64,000 nucleotides of DNA from Bacteroidota bacterium (GTDB lineage: Bacteria; Bacteroidota; Bacteroidia; UKL13-3): positions 22,767-86,766 of the forward strand of contig CANGVA010000012.1 in the NCBI GenBank assembly GCA_947457395.1, written 5' to 3'. This document shows, in pieces, positions 9,493-18,480 of this stretch. The first letter of the stretch is position 1, and the number at the start of each line of letters is the position of its first letter. The position numbers and the translations under genes are program-made. Under the pieces are notes generated by a model. That model did no database searches. It saw nothing but the letters and a program-made list of their open reading frames with translations, and was not told the DNA's origin.

Positions 9493-9930
9493 CTATCTTC
9501 TCATATCTTCCGGATTAACCACAGCCATTGTAAGAGAAGCTTTGGCCACAAGTAAATCTCCCACCCATAACTCGCTTTCACAAAAATACAAGCGCTGGCC
9601 TGCTTTAATCACATATCCTTTTGCCTGTAATACATCTCCTTTTGCAGGATTCAAATAAGAAACCTTTAGTTCTACCGTAACCACACCCTGCCCATGCTTT
9701 ACGAGCGTAAAAGCAGCAAAACCTGCTACGATATCGGCTACAGTTGCCGTAACGCCTCCATGCACAAAATCCATCTGCTGCAAATGGTGCTTTTGTAAAT
9801 CCAGTTCACCTGATATAAAACCGGGCTTTATTTCATTGATAGTAAAACCTAAATAATGAAGAAAATGATTCCCATTAATCTTCTCTTTTACCATTTCGGT
9901 AAAATCTGTTTCGGCTGGTTTAAAACTCAT
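9493..9930 (-). CDS. PaaI-like hotdog-fold thioesterase
   Basis: A 145-residue single hotdog-domain protein of the PaaI/YdiI type, which hydrolyses acyl-CoA or aryl-CoA thioesters. The conserved segment DFVHGGVTATVADIVAGFAA contains the HGG turn and the acidic residue of the long helix; the strand GVVTVELKVSYLNPAKGD is also family-like. I take the start as the ATG at 9930 (MSFKPAET), because the longer reading to 9990 runs into the divergent DUF3822 gene. Substrate not determinable. Confidence 0.85.
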   Translation of the reverse strand: MSFKPAETDFTEMVKEKINGNHFLHYLGFTINEIKPGFISGELDLQKHHLQQMDFVHGGVTATVADIVAGFAAFTLVKHGQGVVTVELKVSYLNPAKGDVLQAKGYVIKAGQRLYFCESELWVGDLLVAKASLTMAVVNPEDMRR

Positions 9931-9978
9931 ATCGGTTTTTTCTTTACATTTGATGCGCTGCGAAAGTAAACAAAGGAC

Positions 9979-10845
9979 ATGCAAGCACAAACCTATTCAA
10001 CAGTAAAAAATTATCTTAACCGCGAGCAACTCAATGAGCATGCTTCAAAATGCACACTGGTTATAAATGTTTCTCAGCATTGTATCAGCCTGCTCGCAGC
10101 AGATATGGTACAAAAGGAAGTAATGGGGCTACGTGTTATTGAAACAGGAAACCTTAGAACTACCGAAGTTACTGCCATGCAATTGGCCGAATGGATTGAG
10201 CAGGGCGAATTTGCAGAGGTTGATTTCCAGCAACGTATAGTATTACTTGAAAACAGTTGTTATACCATTATTCCGGAAGCGCTGTTTGTAGCAGAGAAAG
10301 CAGAAAGTTACCTTAATTTTGTTCATAAAATTGGTGCAGGACAGGAAGTTTTATTTAACCGAACCAATGGGCATGTATGCATTTATGCAGCTCCTTCCCT
10401 GCTTTTACAAAACCTTAGACACCTTTATCCGGGCTTATCTTTCTATCATGCTTCAGGAGTATATATTGAAAGTATCTTCAGTTCCATAAGAAAGGCAGAA
10501 AAAGACATACTACATGTGAACGTCCATAAAAACTTTATGGATGTGGTGCATATACGTAATGGCCAATTGCAGTTTGCGAATACCTTTCCATTTGAAGCTG
10601 ACACTGATATTGTATTCTTCCTGTTATCAGTTGCTGAACAGCAAAAAATGAATCATGATAAACTGGCTATTATTCTTTCCGGTGAGATTAGTCAATCTGA
10701 CGCGTTGATGTCTTTACTCAAAAAGTATATACCTGAAGTACTGCTTCAAAACAGACCTGATGAGTTTGTTTATCCCGCATCATTCAGAGAGTTTCAGGAC
10801 CAGCAACATTATCAAACAATCGCTGCGTTATTGTGCGAATTATAA
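9979..10845 (+). CDS. DUF3822 family protein
   Basis: A 288-residue protein I assign to DUF3822, a family known mainly from Bacteroidota and typically placed just before rsmD and coaD, as here. The fold looks like an ASKHA (actin/FtsA-like) ATPase relative: beta-rich N-terminal half, then a second half with HVNVHKNFMDVVHIRNGQL. No catalytic motif is recognisable. It overlaps rsmD by 13 nt, so the two are translationally coupled. The conserved linkage suggests a ribosome or CoA-related housekeeping role, but function is unknown. Confidence 0.75.
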   Translation: MQAQTYSTVKNYLNREQLNEHASKCTLVINVSQHCISLLAADMVQKEVMGLRVIETGNLRTTEVTAMQLAEWIEQGEFAEVDFQQRIVLLENSCYTIIPEALFVAEKAESYLNFVHKIGAGQEVLFNRTNGHVCIYAAPSLLLQNLRHLYPGLSFYHASGVYIESIFSSIRKAEKDILHVNVHKNFMDVVHIRNGQLQFANTFPFEADTDIVFFLLSVAEQQKMNHDKLAIILSGEISQSDALMSLLKKYIPEVLLQNRPDEFVYPASFREFQDQQHYQTIAALLCEL

Positions 10846-11390
10846 GTGGTTCATTAAAAGGCATCATACTGCATCCGCCAAAAGGATTGCCGGTTAGGCC
10901 CACAACCGATAGGGCGAAGGAAAGCTTATTTAATATTCTTGAAAATCATTTTATACTAACAGGGCTGGAGGTTATTGACTTGTTCTCCGGAACAGGTAAT
11001 ATTTCTTTTGAATTTGCATCGAGGGGGGCAGCTAAGGTAACTGCAGTTGATTTGCATGGCAAATGCATTGCATGGATCAAAGAAACGGCATTAAAGCTTG
11101 GGCTAAAACAAATACATACCGTTAAATGTGATGCACTGGGATACCTAAGAAAGTGTCAAACACCGGCTGATATCATTTTCTCTGATGCTCCTTATGCTAT
11201 GAAGGAAATAATTCAGATACCGGGTATTGTTCATCACAATCAGTTGCTAAAACTAGATGGCTGGCTCATTATTGAGCATGAGGTAAATTTGGATTTAAGC
11301 CACGAAAACGGTTTTTTTGATAAACGGATATATGGACAGTCGGCTTTCTCATTCTTTCGTTATGTTCCATCTGTTCCGATACTTAATTAA
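10833..11390 (+). CDS. rsmD: 16S rRNA (guanine966-N2)-methyltransferase
   Basis: A 185-residue SAM-dependent methyltransferase that modifies G966 of 16S rRNA. It shows the RsmD N-terminus (MRIISGSLKG, then RPTTDRAKESLFNIL), SAM loop DLFSGTGNISFE (about 49-60) and the acidic strand-2 end AVDLHGK. The amino-methyltransferase motif IV, usually DPPY/DPPF, reads DAPY (SDAPYAM), one change from consensus. The start codon is GTG at 10833, inside the end of the DUF3822 gene; no ATG gives the family N-terminus. Confidence 0.92.
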   Translation: MRIISGSLKGIILHPPKGLPVRPTTDRAKESLFNILENHFILTGLEVIDLFSGTGNISFEFASRGAAKVTAVDLHGKCIAWIKETALKLGLKQIHTVKCDALGYLRKCQTPADIIFSDAPYAMKEIIQIPGIVHHNQLLKLDGWLIIEHEVNLDLSHENGFFDKRIYGQSAFSFFRYVPSVPILN

Positions 11391-11395
11391 TTTTT

Positions 11396-11866
11396 ATGAG
11401 CAAGCGTATAGCCCTTTTCCCGGGCACTTTCGACCCCATTACCATAGGCCATGCAAATATCGTGGAACGGGCAATGCCTCTGTTTGATGAGATTGTGATA
11501 GGGATTGGCACCAATAGCAATAAAAGTACATTATTCCCAATTGAGCAAAGAGAGGCATGGATAAGTGAGATGTATAAGAATCACAAGAACGTGCGTGTAG
11601 AAAAATACGAAGGATTAACGGTTAAATTCTGTGAGGTGCTAGGCGCAAATTACATACTGCGTGGCCTGCGCAACATGGCAGATTTTGATTACGAAAAAAA
11701 TATCGCGCAAATGAATAAACTTGTTTATCCCAAAGTTGAAACTGTTTTCCTCATGTGTGATCCTGCATTTACACCTATCAGCTCTTCTATTGTAAGGGAC
11801 TTAATCAAAAACGGAGGAGATGCATCAGCATACCTGCCACCGCAAGTGCAGTACAAACATAGCTAA
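11396..11866 (+). CDS. coaD: Phosphopantetheine adenylyltransferase
   Basis: A 156-residue nucleotidyltransferase catalysing the fourth step of coenzyme A synthesis, ATP + 4'-phosphopantetheine to dephospho-CoA. The N-terminus ALFPGTFDPITIGHANIV contains the T/H-x-G-H motif and the C-terminal half has PISSSIVRDLI, both diagnostic. Length matches the family. It follows rsmD by 5 nt, giving the Bacteroidota order DUF3822-rsmD-coaD. Its stop codon overlaps the stop of the convergent Nudix gene by 4 nt. Confidence 0.96.
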   Translation: MSKRIALFPGTFDPITIGHANIVERAMPLFDEIVIGIGTNSNKSTLFPIEQREAWISEMYKNHKNVRVEKYEGLTVKFCEVLGANYILRGLRNMADFDYEKNIAQMNKLVYPKVETVFLMCDPAFTPISSSIVRDLIKNGGDASAYLPPQVQYKHS

Positions 11867-12468
11867 ACCAACACATCATCTAATAAATCTCTAATGGATG
11901 TGTAGGTATCTAACGCATCAAGATCCGTGCGCTTTATATTGAACCACGCAGCCTCTGTTATTTGCTCCTCGGCTTGCGGTATGAGTTTCTTATCCCAATT
12001 GGTGCGCATCTCAAACCATCTGGTAACCTTAAGAAAACGATGGTTGTGCATTTTGTAGGTGTGGTAAGTAGATGCCAAAGGTTTAATCAGCTTAAGGCTG
12101 CCAATCCCACACTCTTCCTCAACCTCCCTAAGCGCAGCCTCTTCAGACGTTTCCCCTGCATCTATCTTGCCTTTTGGCAAGTCCCACTTACCCATGCGTT
12201 TAATCAACAGTAACTCATTCATTGAATTAAAAACTACTCCCCCGGATGCTTCAATGGCTACGAAATGGGTGTAAAAATCTTTGAAAGAAAAATCCGGGTC
12301 ATCTGTAAGCAATACCAACCCCTTTGAACGCATACCTTCGGTATCTTTAATAAACTCCAGCACTTTTGATGGGTCATATGTAACCCTTTTGCAATTGGCA
12401 TATCTTGAATCTTCAGAATCTTTTTCTGTAATAATAAAGGGTTTCTCGTTGATGAATATTTTATACAT
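11863..12468 (-). CDS. Nudix hydrolase family protein
   Basis: A 201-residue protein with an N-terminal extension of about 65 residues and a Nudix domain. The Nudix box runs from GKIDAGE to REVEEECGI, matching G-x5-E-x7-R-E-x2-E-E-x-G. Nudix enzymes hydrolyse nucleoside diphosphates linked to another group; the specific substrate is not clear. Start chosen at 12468 (MYKIFINEKP); this start is only 7 nt from the divergent pyrE start, and its complement lies inside pyrE's -7 box. The gene is tail-to-tail with coaD. Confidence 0.9.
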   Translation of the reverse strand: MYKIFINEKPFIITEKDSEDSRYANCKRVTYDPSKVLEFIKDTEGMRSKGLVLLTDDPDFSFKDFYTHFVAIEASGGVVFNSMNELLLIKRMGKWDLPKGKIDAGETSEEAALREVEEECGIGSLKLIKPLASTYHTYKMHNHRFLKVTRWFEMRTNWDKKLIPQAEEQITEAAWFNIKRTDLDALDTYTSIRDLLDDVLV

Positions 12469-12471
12469 TTG
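12442..12471 (+). promoter_or_regulatory. pyrE promoter, near-leaderless
   Basis: A perfect -7 box TACATTTG lies at 12464-12471, with TTTC (one mismatch to TTTG) at 12442-12445, spacer 18. Only 4 nt separate the box from the pyrE ATG at 12476, so transcription should start at or next to the start codon. The box physically contains the complement of the Nudix start codon. Confidence 0.6.
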
Positions 12472-12475
12472 CCTA

Positions 12476-13117
12476 ATGCAAGAAACAATTTCGACCGCCT
12501 CAAAGATAGCGGAATATTTGTTAGAAATTAATGCCATTAAATTAAGTCCTGACCAACCTTTTACATGGACTTCAGGTTGGCGCTCGCCTATCTACAGCGA
12601 TAACCGACTGAGTCTTTCACACCCACATGTAAGGGACTATATTAAAGCTGCTTTGGGAAAACTTATACATGAAAATTTTCCTGCTGCAGAGGCTGTGATT
12701 GGTGTGGCAACAGCGGGTATTGCTCCGGGAGCTCTTGCAGCCGATGAATTGGGATTACCTTTTGGCTATGTGCGCAGTGAAGCCAAAAAACACGGTATGG
12801 GTAAACAGGTTGAAGGCGATATTAAGCCTGCTCAAAAAGTAGTTGTGGTAGAGGATTTGGTATCGACCGGTAAAAGCAGTCTTCAGGCTGTTGAAGCGTT
12901 GCGTGCATATGGTTGTGAGGTATTAGGAATGGTTTCGATCTTCACCTATGGCTTTGAAGCGGCTAAACAGGCCTTTGAGGAAGCTGGTTGCCCTTACTTT
13001 TCATTGAGTGATTATAATGTACTGATTGAGCTGGCAGCAAAAACAGGAAGAGTAAACACAGATCAACTGGAACAATTAGCAGAATGGAGAAAATCACCGT
13101 CAACGTGGAAGCAATAA
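12476..13117 (+). CDS. pyrE: Orotate phosphoribosyltransferase
   Basis: A 213-residue enzyme that joins orotate to PRPP, making orotidine monophosphate in pyrimidine synthesis. Visible are the N-terminal substrate segment FTWTSGWRSPIYSDNR, KKHGMGKQVEG from the flexible catalytic loop, and the PRPP motif VVVVEDLVSTGKSS. The start is the ATG at 12476, giving the usual family length; longer readings run back through the Nudix gene. It begins a run of closely spaced genes (7 nt to plsC). Dihydroorotase, the enzyme two steps earlier, is encoded at 47.6-48.9 kb. Confidence 0.96.
   Translation: MQETISTASKIAEYLLEINAIKLSPDQPFTWTSGWRSPIYSDNRLSLSHPHVRDYIKAALGKLIHENFPAAEAVIGVATAGIAPGALAADELGLPFGYVRSEAKKHGMGKQVEGDIKPAQKVVVVEDLVSTGKSSLQAVEALRAYGCEVLGMVSIFTYGFEAAKQAFEEAGCPYFSLSDYNVLIELAAKTGRVNTDQLEQLAEWRKSPSTWKQ
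12501..12508 (-). promoter_or_regulatory. Putative -7 box (TATCTTTG) of the Nudix gene, inside pyrE
   Basis: On the minus strand TATCTTTG, a perfect TAnnTTTG, lies 32 nt before the Nudix start and within the first codons of pyrE. No convincing -33 element was found at the expected distance. Confidence 0.35.
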
Positions 13118-13124
13118 ATAAAGC

Positions 13125-13874
13125 ATGAAGAAAATTAAGAATACATTGAAGGTAATAATGGCAAGTTATTTTGCATTGATTACTTTTTTGGGATTTTTGG
13201 TTTTGTATCCAGGTTTTTTATACACGCTTGCCCACCCAAAACGCTACCACCTTGGCCACCGCCTTCGCAGATTATGGGGGCGCTGGCTGTTTTTATGCGG
13301 ATTGGTAAGGGTTAAGCAACTCATGGAAGAACCAATTGATGCTTCTAAAGCATATGTAATTACGCCCAATCATACATCTAAACTGGATATTGTAACACTT
13401 ACAGTAAAGTTAAAACTTGATTTTAACTTTATGGCCAAAATTGAGCTGGCAAGGGTACCGGTATTTGGCATATTTTTCAGAACCATAGATATTGCTGTTG
13501 ACCGAAAAAGTGCGCGACATTCAGCAATGGCATACCAGAAAGCCAAAGACCAATTGATGAAGGATAAAAAGAGTATTGTCATTTTTCCTCAAGGCACCAT
13601 TCCGTCCTACACACCTAAACTGGGAAAGTTTAAAGATGGCGCATTTAAAATGGCCATTGAGAGCCAATCTGATATTTTACCTGTAACCATAATTCATAAC
13701 TGGAAAATACTACCCGATTACGGAGGATTTCACTTCAGACCGGGCACCGTGCTGCAGTTTATACATAAGCCAATCCCAACAGCGGGAATGACAGATGAGG
13801 ATTTACCTGCCCTTAAGCAAAAAGTTTTCGATATTATTGCAGCTAAATTAGCAGAACATGGATATTTCGAATGA
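13125..13874 (+). CDS. plsC: 1-acyl-sn-glycerol-3-phosphate acyltransferase
   Basis: A 249-residue PlsC-type acyltransferase that makes phosphatidic acid from lysophosphatidic acid at the inner membrane. It has an N-terminal hydrophobic segment (about 8-32), the H-x4-D catalytic motif in NHTSKLD (about 84-90), and FPQGTIPS corresponding to the substrate-binding FPEGT block with Q in place of E. Part of the pyrE-plsC-gatC-ABC ATPase run; its 3' end overlaps gatC by 17 nt. Confidence 0.88.
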   Translation: MKKIKNTLKVIMASYFALITFLGFLVLYPGFLYTLAHPKRYHLGHRLRRLWGRWLFLCGLVRVKQLMEEPIDASKAYVITPNHTSKLDIVTLTVKLKLDFNFMAKIELARVPVFGIFFRTIDIAVDRKSARHSAMAYQKAKDQLMKDKKSIVIFPQGTIPSYTPKLGKFKDGAFKMAIESQSDILPVTIIHNWKILPDYGGFHFRPGTVLQFIHKPIPTAGMTDEDLPALKQKVFDIIAAKLAEHGYFE

Positions 13875-14148
13875 GTTAATCGACAAATTGGCCGATCTAG
13901 CTAAACTTGAATTTAACGGTGAGGAAAAGGAGCATATTAAAAACGACTTGTCACGCATCCTAACCTTTATTGATAAATTAAATGAGATTGACACCAATGG
14001 CGTTGAACCTTTAATTTTCATGAGCGATGCAGTAAACGTCCTTCGTGAAGATGAGGTAAAGCAAACCATCACAAAAGAAGAAGCATTGCAAAATGCACCA
14101 AAGAAAGACTCTGACTATTTTAGGGTTCCAAAGTTTTTAGATAAATAA
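13858..14148 (+). CDS. gatC: Asp/Glu-tRNA amidotransferase subunit C
   Basis: A 96-residue GatC, the small subunit that holds GatA to GatB in the enzyme that amidates misacylated Glu-tRNA(Gln) or Asp-tRNA(Asn). The N-terminal [13 protein letters not shown], the central [18 protein letters not shown] and the C-terminal FRVPKFLDK tail are all characteristic. The start lies 17 nt inside plsC. gatA and gatB are not in this window. Confidence 0.93.
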   Translation: MDISNELIDKLADLAKLEFNGEEKEHIKNDLSRILTFIDKLNEIDTNGVEPLIFMSDAVNVLREDEVKQTITKEEALQNAPKKDSDYFRVPKFLDK

Positions 14149-14165
14149 TAATTCCCAATTACCAC

Positions 14166-14852
14166 ATGCCTGCAGTTATTGAATTAAAAGATATTACCCG
14201 CCATTTTAAAATTGGAGAGGTAGAGGTGCAGGCCCTCAGAGGTGTAAATCTGGTAATTAATAAAGGTGAGTATGTAGCACTCATGGGACCATCGGGTTCC
14301 GGCAAATCCACCCTTATGAATATTCTGGGTTGTTTGGATACACCAACCTCAGGTAATTATGTATTAAATAATAACAACGTAAGCAACCTGAGTGATAATG
14401 AACTTGCCGAAATTAGAAATAAAGAAATTGGCTTTGTGTTTCAAACATTTAATCTACTTGCCAGAAGCACTGCACTTGATAATGTTGCCTTGCCATTGGT
14501 TTATGCCGGCAGAAGCAAAAAAGACAGAACACAAAGAGCTAAAGATGTATTGGGCAGCGTGGGTTTATCCGACCGAATGACGCACAAACCCAATGAGCTT
14601 TCTGGTGGACAAAGACAGCGTGTAGCAATTGCGCGTGCACTTGTCAACGACCCTTCAATTATTCTTGCAGATGAGCCTACAGGAAATCTGGATACCAAAA
14701 CCAGCTACGAAATCATGGAATTGATGGAGGAGATACATCAAAAGGGCAACACGGTTGTGATTGTAACCCATGAGGAAGATATTGCCCGCAGAGCTAAAAG
14801 AATTGTGCGCATGCGTGATGGGAAAATCGAAAGTGACATAACATTGGTTTAA
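14166..14852 (+). CDS. ABC transporter ATP-binding protein, LolD/MacB type (orphan)
   Basis: A 228-residue ATPase with Walker [10 protein letters not shown] (about 41-49), Q-loop VFQTFN, signature LSGGQRQR (about 145-152), Walker [13 protein letters not shown] and switch histidine in VTHEED. It belongs to the same class as the ATPase at 1.5 kb and would normally work with FtsX-type permeases, but no permease gene is next to it; ftsX at 40-41 kb is a distant candidate partner. It is the last gene of the pyrE-plsC-gatC run, 17 nt after gatC. Confidence 0.9.
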   Translation: MPAVIELKDITRHFKIGEVEVQALRGVNLVINKGEYVALMGPSGSGKSTLMNILGCLDTPTSGNYVLNNNNVSNLSDNELAEIRNKEIGFVFQTFNLLARSTALDNVALPLVYAGRSKKDRTQRAKDVLGSVGLSDRMTHKPNELSGGQRQRVAIARALVNDPSIILADEPTGNLDTKTSYEIMELMEEIHQKGNTVVIVTHEEDIARRAKRIVRMRDGKIESDITLV

Positions 14853-14885
14853 TGAACAGCCATAATAACCAGTTCATTCAAAGAT

Positions 14886-15980
14886 TTAAAACACCTCGGT
14901 AATATGAAAGTAAAGACCGCTGTTATTGTTTAATCCCCGGGCATAATCTATTCTCAGGTTTGTACGTTGCTCTTTATTGAGCATGAACCTAAAGCCACCA
15001 CCTGCAGCAGGATTAACATACTTAAATGTACCTTTCTCTTCGCTCACACTATGCACATTGGCAAATAACACTCCTCCCAACCATTTCCAGATTTTAGCCC
15101 TATATTCTGTTTCTAATGTAAGCAAAGTATTGCCCCGGTAACGGCCCTGCACATATCCCCTTGTTAGGAAGTACCTGCCGGTCATAGGCGTTAGCATGTA
15201 AGGAACCTGCTCAGTAGCGTGTTCCAAAAGTAAGCGGCTAGCCCATGTTTTAGTAATGGCATTATTTGATAAATAATATCTTCCATCTAAGCGCAGGTTT
15301 ACCCAGTTCTGTGTGCTTCCGGTAGCTTTCAAATAAGGGTTGGCTGCTAATTCAAGAAAATACCCCTTACTGGCATTTTGCACATTATCCCTGCTATCAT
15401 GAATAAAATGAGCACCAAAACCCGAGGCAACATATCCATCATTTCCAACGCCTTTATCCCTAAAATAACTATAACCACCTGTTTCGCTATGCATATTATA
15501 GCTTGCATATAAACGATAGTGCAATCCGATAAAATTTTTTGACTGCCCCAAACGTTTGAGCACACGCTCCTCCAATTCAATTGCTTTATAATGAATGCGT
15601 TCTTTGGTTGTGAGTTCATCATCAGGCGTATTGCCTCCGAAACCATAGGCATACTCGGGCCAGTCTAAAAACATAAGCCTTCCTTGCCATATCCACTTTT
15701 CGCCTTTGCTAAATATCTGATGATTTACCTGAAGCATAAGCTGATCATTAGTAGTGTACATTGCTATTGCCTGTGCATTTGAGTAACGCGTATTGGAAGC
15801 ATCTCCCATTAAAAAATTAAGATTACACATTCCTCCATATCCCAAACCGGTAAATGGATCATAAAGCAATATGGGTAGTATTGTCTTATGAAACTTAGCA
15901 CTGTCATTTTGAGCAAATGAGTTTTGGATACAAAGGAAAATTCCAAGTACAAATAGAAGGTTATTCTTAGCGTTTCTCAT
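14886..15980 (-). CDS. Omp85/BamA-like outer-membrane barrel without POTRA domains
   Basis: A 364-residue protein with a signal peptide (to about residue 23, ending NSFAQ) followed almost directly by a barrel. The sequence has the surface-antigen D15 style: an N-terminal GLGYGGMCN strand, DSRDNVQNASKGYFLELA, RYYLS, and a C-terminal GGGFRFMLNKEQRTNLRIDY segment as in BamA/TamA barrels, ending in a strand with terminal aromatic (ITEVF). There is no room for POTRA repeats, so it resembles the short Omp85-type proteins of Bacteroidota with unknown roles. A TCTGAAA/TTTCAGA inverted repeat at 16003-16021 lies just upstream. Confidence 0.72.
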   Translation of the reverse strand: MRNAKNNLLFVLGIFLCIQNSFAQNDSAKFHKTILPILLYDPFTGLGYGGMCNLNFLMGDASNTRYSNAQAIAMYTTNDQLMLQVNHQIFSKGEKWIWQGRLMFLDWPEYAYGFGGNTPDDELTTKERIHYKAIELEERVLKRLGQSKNFIGLHYRLYASYNMHSETGGYSYFRDKGVGNDGYVASGFGAHFIHDSRDNVQNASKGYFLELAANPYLKATGSTQNWVNLRLDGRYYLSNNAITKTWASRLLLEHATEQVPYMLTPMTGRYFLTRGYVQGRYRGNTLLTLETEYRAKIWKWLGGVLFANVHSVSEEKGTFKYVNPAAGGGFRFMLNKEQRTNLRIDYARGLNNNSGLYFHITEVF

Positions 15981-16098
15981 GATACAAATTTGTTTATGTT
16001 TTTCTGAAAAGCTATTTCAGATCAAGCTAGTTCATCAAACAAGTTTGGCAATAACTACAATCAAACCTGAGTATAGTTGCAAAATATGCAAAAGACAG

Positions 16099-17622
16099 CT
16101 ATTCCAGTATTTTAAATTCAACGCGCCTGTTTAGTTGCCTATTCGCTTCACTAGAATTTTCTATCAGTGGTCTACCCTCTCCAAAACCCTTGCTAAACAA
16201 TCGGCTGGAGGCTACGCCACTTCCTATGAGGTAGGCATATACCGCCTTTGCTCTGTTCTCTGATAAGTTAAGGTTATCGGCATCTTGACCCACATCATCC
16301 GTATGACCACTGATTTCGATACGCACCTGTTTGTTCTGTTTCATAAATTCTACCAAACGCTCCAATTCAGGTGTAGACTCCTCCTTTAACTCCCATTTTC
16401 CGGTATTAAAAAATATATTGTTTAAACGAATGGTTAATCCCTTTTCAATGGGCACCATTTCCAGGTCTATTCTTTTTTCATCATATTCATCCTCCTTTCG
16501 CAAATCAATGTTAACCGACACAGGAATGAATCCATCAGCCTTGGCGACAATACCATAGTTTTTACCATATCTTAAAACAAGGTTATACTCCCCATCCGGC
16601 TGGAAGTTGGCCCGGCCGGCAACCTGACCTGATGGTAATTCCTCATAAGTAATCATTGCCTCTACCGGTGCCTTAGTTTTGCTGCTATACACCCTGCCCT
16701 TTACCAATACTACAGGTTCAGGTCTGGTGGAGGCTGTAGTGGTTACCTTGAAAATATCTGCTTTACCTAATGATTGATGGTTGCTAACCAGGTAAGCCAC
16801 ATCACCTTTAGCAGGCAATGTATAAAATCCTTCTTTACCTTCTGAATTAATGGGTTTTCCCAGATTTACGGGGGCCGACCATTTTTTCCATGAATCATCC
16901 AGCCTCCTGGTCATATAAATATCATGCTCGCCTATTCCTCCAGGCCTGTTGCTGCTAAAGTACAATGTCATCCCATCCGCAGCCAGAAATGGGGTAGACT
17001 CATCAAACTCAGTGTTTAAATCTTTACCTAAACTCATTGGCTCGCTCCATTTACCATTGCTCTGTAAGAAAGATATATAAAGGTCGTTGATGGTGCTTGC
17101 TTCTTTTTCAGAAAAACTAATAATAAGCAATTTGTTATCTGCCCCCATGCATGCTGATGAAAATTCCCCCATACATAATTCATCAAACTTTTTTATTTCT
17201 AAATACTTTGCAGGTAACCATTGGTTATTCGCTCGTTTTATTAATGAAAATCCAACACCCCAGAAAAGCTGATCATCATATGCCCCACCAATAAGTAATT
17301 GGTTGCCATCAGGACTCACATTCCATAAGGTATTATAATTGGTTCTGTTCAAAGCTTCGGGTGCGCGGAAAGCTTCACCCCAATTTACACTATCAATTGC
17401 CTTGCTAATCCATATATCCTGAGATCCTGAAACACCTCCTTTATTTTGCGGATGCTCAGACCTGATAAAATACAAGGTTTTACCATCTGCAGAAATAATG
17501 GGGTTTAACTCACTGTAGGCAGAATTGATTTTGGGTCCCAGATTCTCAATCTTGATTTGCTGGGCTGATGTTGATTGGACAATCAACTGAATTACAAAAA
17601 ACAGGAATGGTGTTTTGTTCAT
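16099..17622 (-). CDS. PD40-repeat/OmpA-domain envelope protein
   Basis: A 507-residue secreted protein (signal peptide MNKTPFLFFVIQLIVQSTSA). Residues about 35-310 form WD40-like PD40 beta-propeller repeats, seen as ADGxTLYFxSxRPGG units. A carboxypeptidase-regulatory-like beta-sandwich follows (about 315-390), and the end is an OmpA peptidoglycan-binding domain with EISGHTDDVG and NRRVEFKILE. This arrangement is common in Bacteroidota, where it anchors envelope or type IX secretion components to peptidoglycan. Start at 17622 chosen because the longer reading (to 17697) prefixes the signal peptide and crosses the upstream terminator. A similar protein is at 25.9 kb. Confidence 0.88.
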   Translation of the reverse strand: MNKTPFLFFVIQLIVQSTSAQQIKIENLGPKINSAYSELNPIISADGKTLYFIRSEHPQNKGGVSGSQDIWISKAIDSVNWGEAFRAPEALNRTNYNTLWNVSPDGNQLLIGGAYDDQLFWGVGFSLIKRANNQWLPAKYLEIKKFDELCMGEFSSACMGADNKLLIISFSEKEASTINDLYISFLQSNGKWSEPMSLGKDLNTEFDESTPFLAADGMTLYFSSNRPGGIGEHDIYMTRRLDDSWKKWSAPVNLGKPINSEGKEGFYTLPAKGDVAYLVSNHQSLGKADIFKVTTTASTRPEPVVLVKGRVYSSKTKAPVEAMITYEELPSGQVAGRANFQPDGEYNLVLRYGKNYGIVAKADGFIPVSVNIDLRKEDEYDEKRIDLEMVPIEKGLTIRLNNIFFNTGKWELKEESTPELERLVEFMKQNKQVRIEISGHTDDVGQDADNLNLSENRAKAVYAYLIGSGVASSRLFSKGFGEGRPLIENSSEANRQLNRRVEFKILE

Positions 17623-17661
17623 CGTGCAAATTGCAAAGTAAGATAAGGACAAATAATGCTC

Positions 17662-17691
17662 AAAAAAAAGCCACCTCAATTGAGATGGCTT
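17662..17691 (-). terminator. Intrinsic terminator of the DUF6580 gene
   Basis: A 24-nt near-palindrome (17668-17691; one mismatched pair) is followed on the minus strand by a run of T's, 21 nt after the DUF6580 stop codon. It separates that gene from the OmpA-like gene downstream. Confidence 0.85.
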
Positions 17692-17711
17692 GAACAATTT
17701 TTAGCTTCAGA

Positions 17712-18257
17712 TTATGCATTCTGCTGTTTTAACTGAGGAATATTGATTTGCAGTAAATAAAAGCCTCCAAATAATATTGTGTTATAAAACAAATCAGACA
17801 ACAAAGTTTTATCAAAAAACGGAATTGCTGATACATAACATTGTGCCAAACCACTTGCATTGAGTGCGTATAACTCAGGTTTATGTATAAACCCACCTAC
17901 CCATACAAAAAAGTTGGTTACTATAAAAAACAATAAAGATGATGCTATAGAATAGCCTGCAACACGCAATGGCCCTTTGTTTTGTTGCATCGTTGTGCCC
18001 AGCCATGTGATGAGCATGTAGGTAGCATAGACCATAACGGTTTGCTCAGCAAAATACCATCCGTTAAAACCCATCAGTATATCACTGAGTAACATGGCAA
18101 GTGCTGGGATACCAAAGGCAAGCCAACGATTACTTAAATAAGCACCTGCAAATAGTGCCATGGCTCCGATAGGAGTAAAATTTGGCGCGTGTGGGAATAA
18201 GCGGGTTAATGCTGCCGCAAAAACAATCAAAACAATGGTTGTAATTCTTTTATTCAT
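17712..18257 (-). CDS. DUF6580 family integral membrane protein (possible transporter S component)
   Basis: A 181-residue, very hydrophobic protein with about five membrane helices. The N-terminal pattern RLFPHAPNFTPIGAMALFAG and the central WYFAEQTVMVYATYML fit DUF6580, described as a putative transport protein and related in appearance to ECF S components that bind vitamins. No ECF ATPase or T component is nearby, and no riboswitch was recognised upstream, so the ligand cannot be guessed. It is transcribed alone, with a strong terminator. Confidence 0.65.
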   Translation of the reverse strand: MNKRITTIVLIVFAAALTRLFPHAPNFTPIGAMALFAGAYLSNRWLAFGIPALAMLLSDILMGFNGWYFAEQTVMVYATYMLITWLGTTMQQNKGPLRVAGYSIASSLLFFIVTNFFVWVGGFIHKPELYALNASGLAQCYVSAIPFFDKTLLSDLFYNTILFGGFYLLQINIPQLKQQNA

Positions 18258-18480
18258 AACATTTATACTATCTTTAGCTTGTTTGCGAATGTAAGGGAGA
18301 GAAATATGAAAACCAATTAAACATTTTTGCCGGATTGTATATAACTTTTTGTAAGCATAATGAACCTTTTATCACATGGGCTTGCCTTTTGAAAAAAAAG
18401 TTGGTGTATGTAGCTTAAAAACCTGAAATTGCAATCCTTTCTAAAATAAAACCCTATTTATAACCATAAAATAAATACAT

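Noticed and set aside
16003..16021. Inverted repeat TCTGAAA/TTTCAGA upstream of the Omp85-like gene
   Set aside because: Short, AT-rich and without a T tract; could be chance, so not listed as a terminator or operator.
18258..18480. Riboswitch ahead of the M16 gene or the DUF6580 membrane protein
   Set aside because: The 223 nt contain no recognisable conserved riboswitch core or stable stem set.
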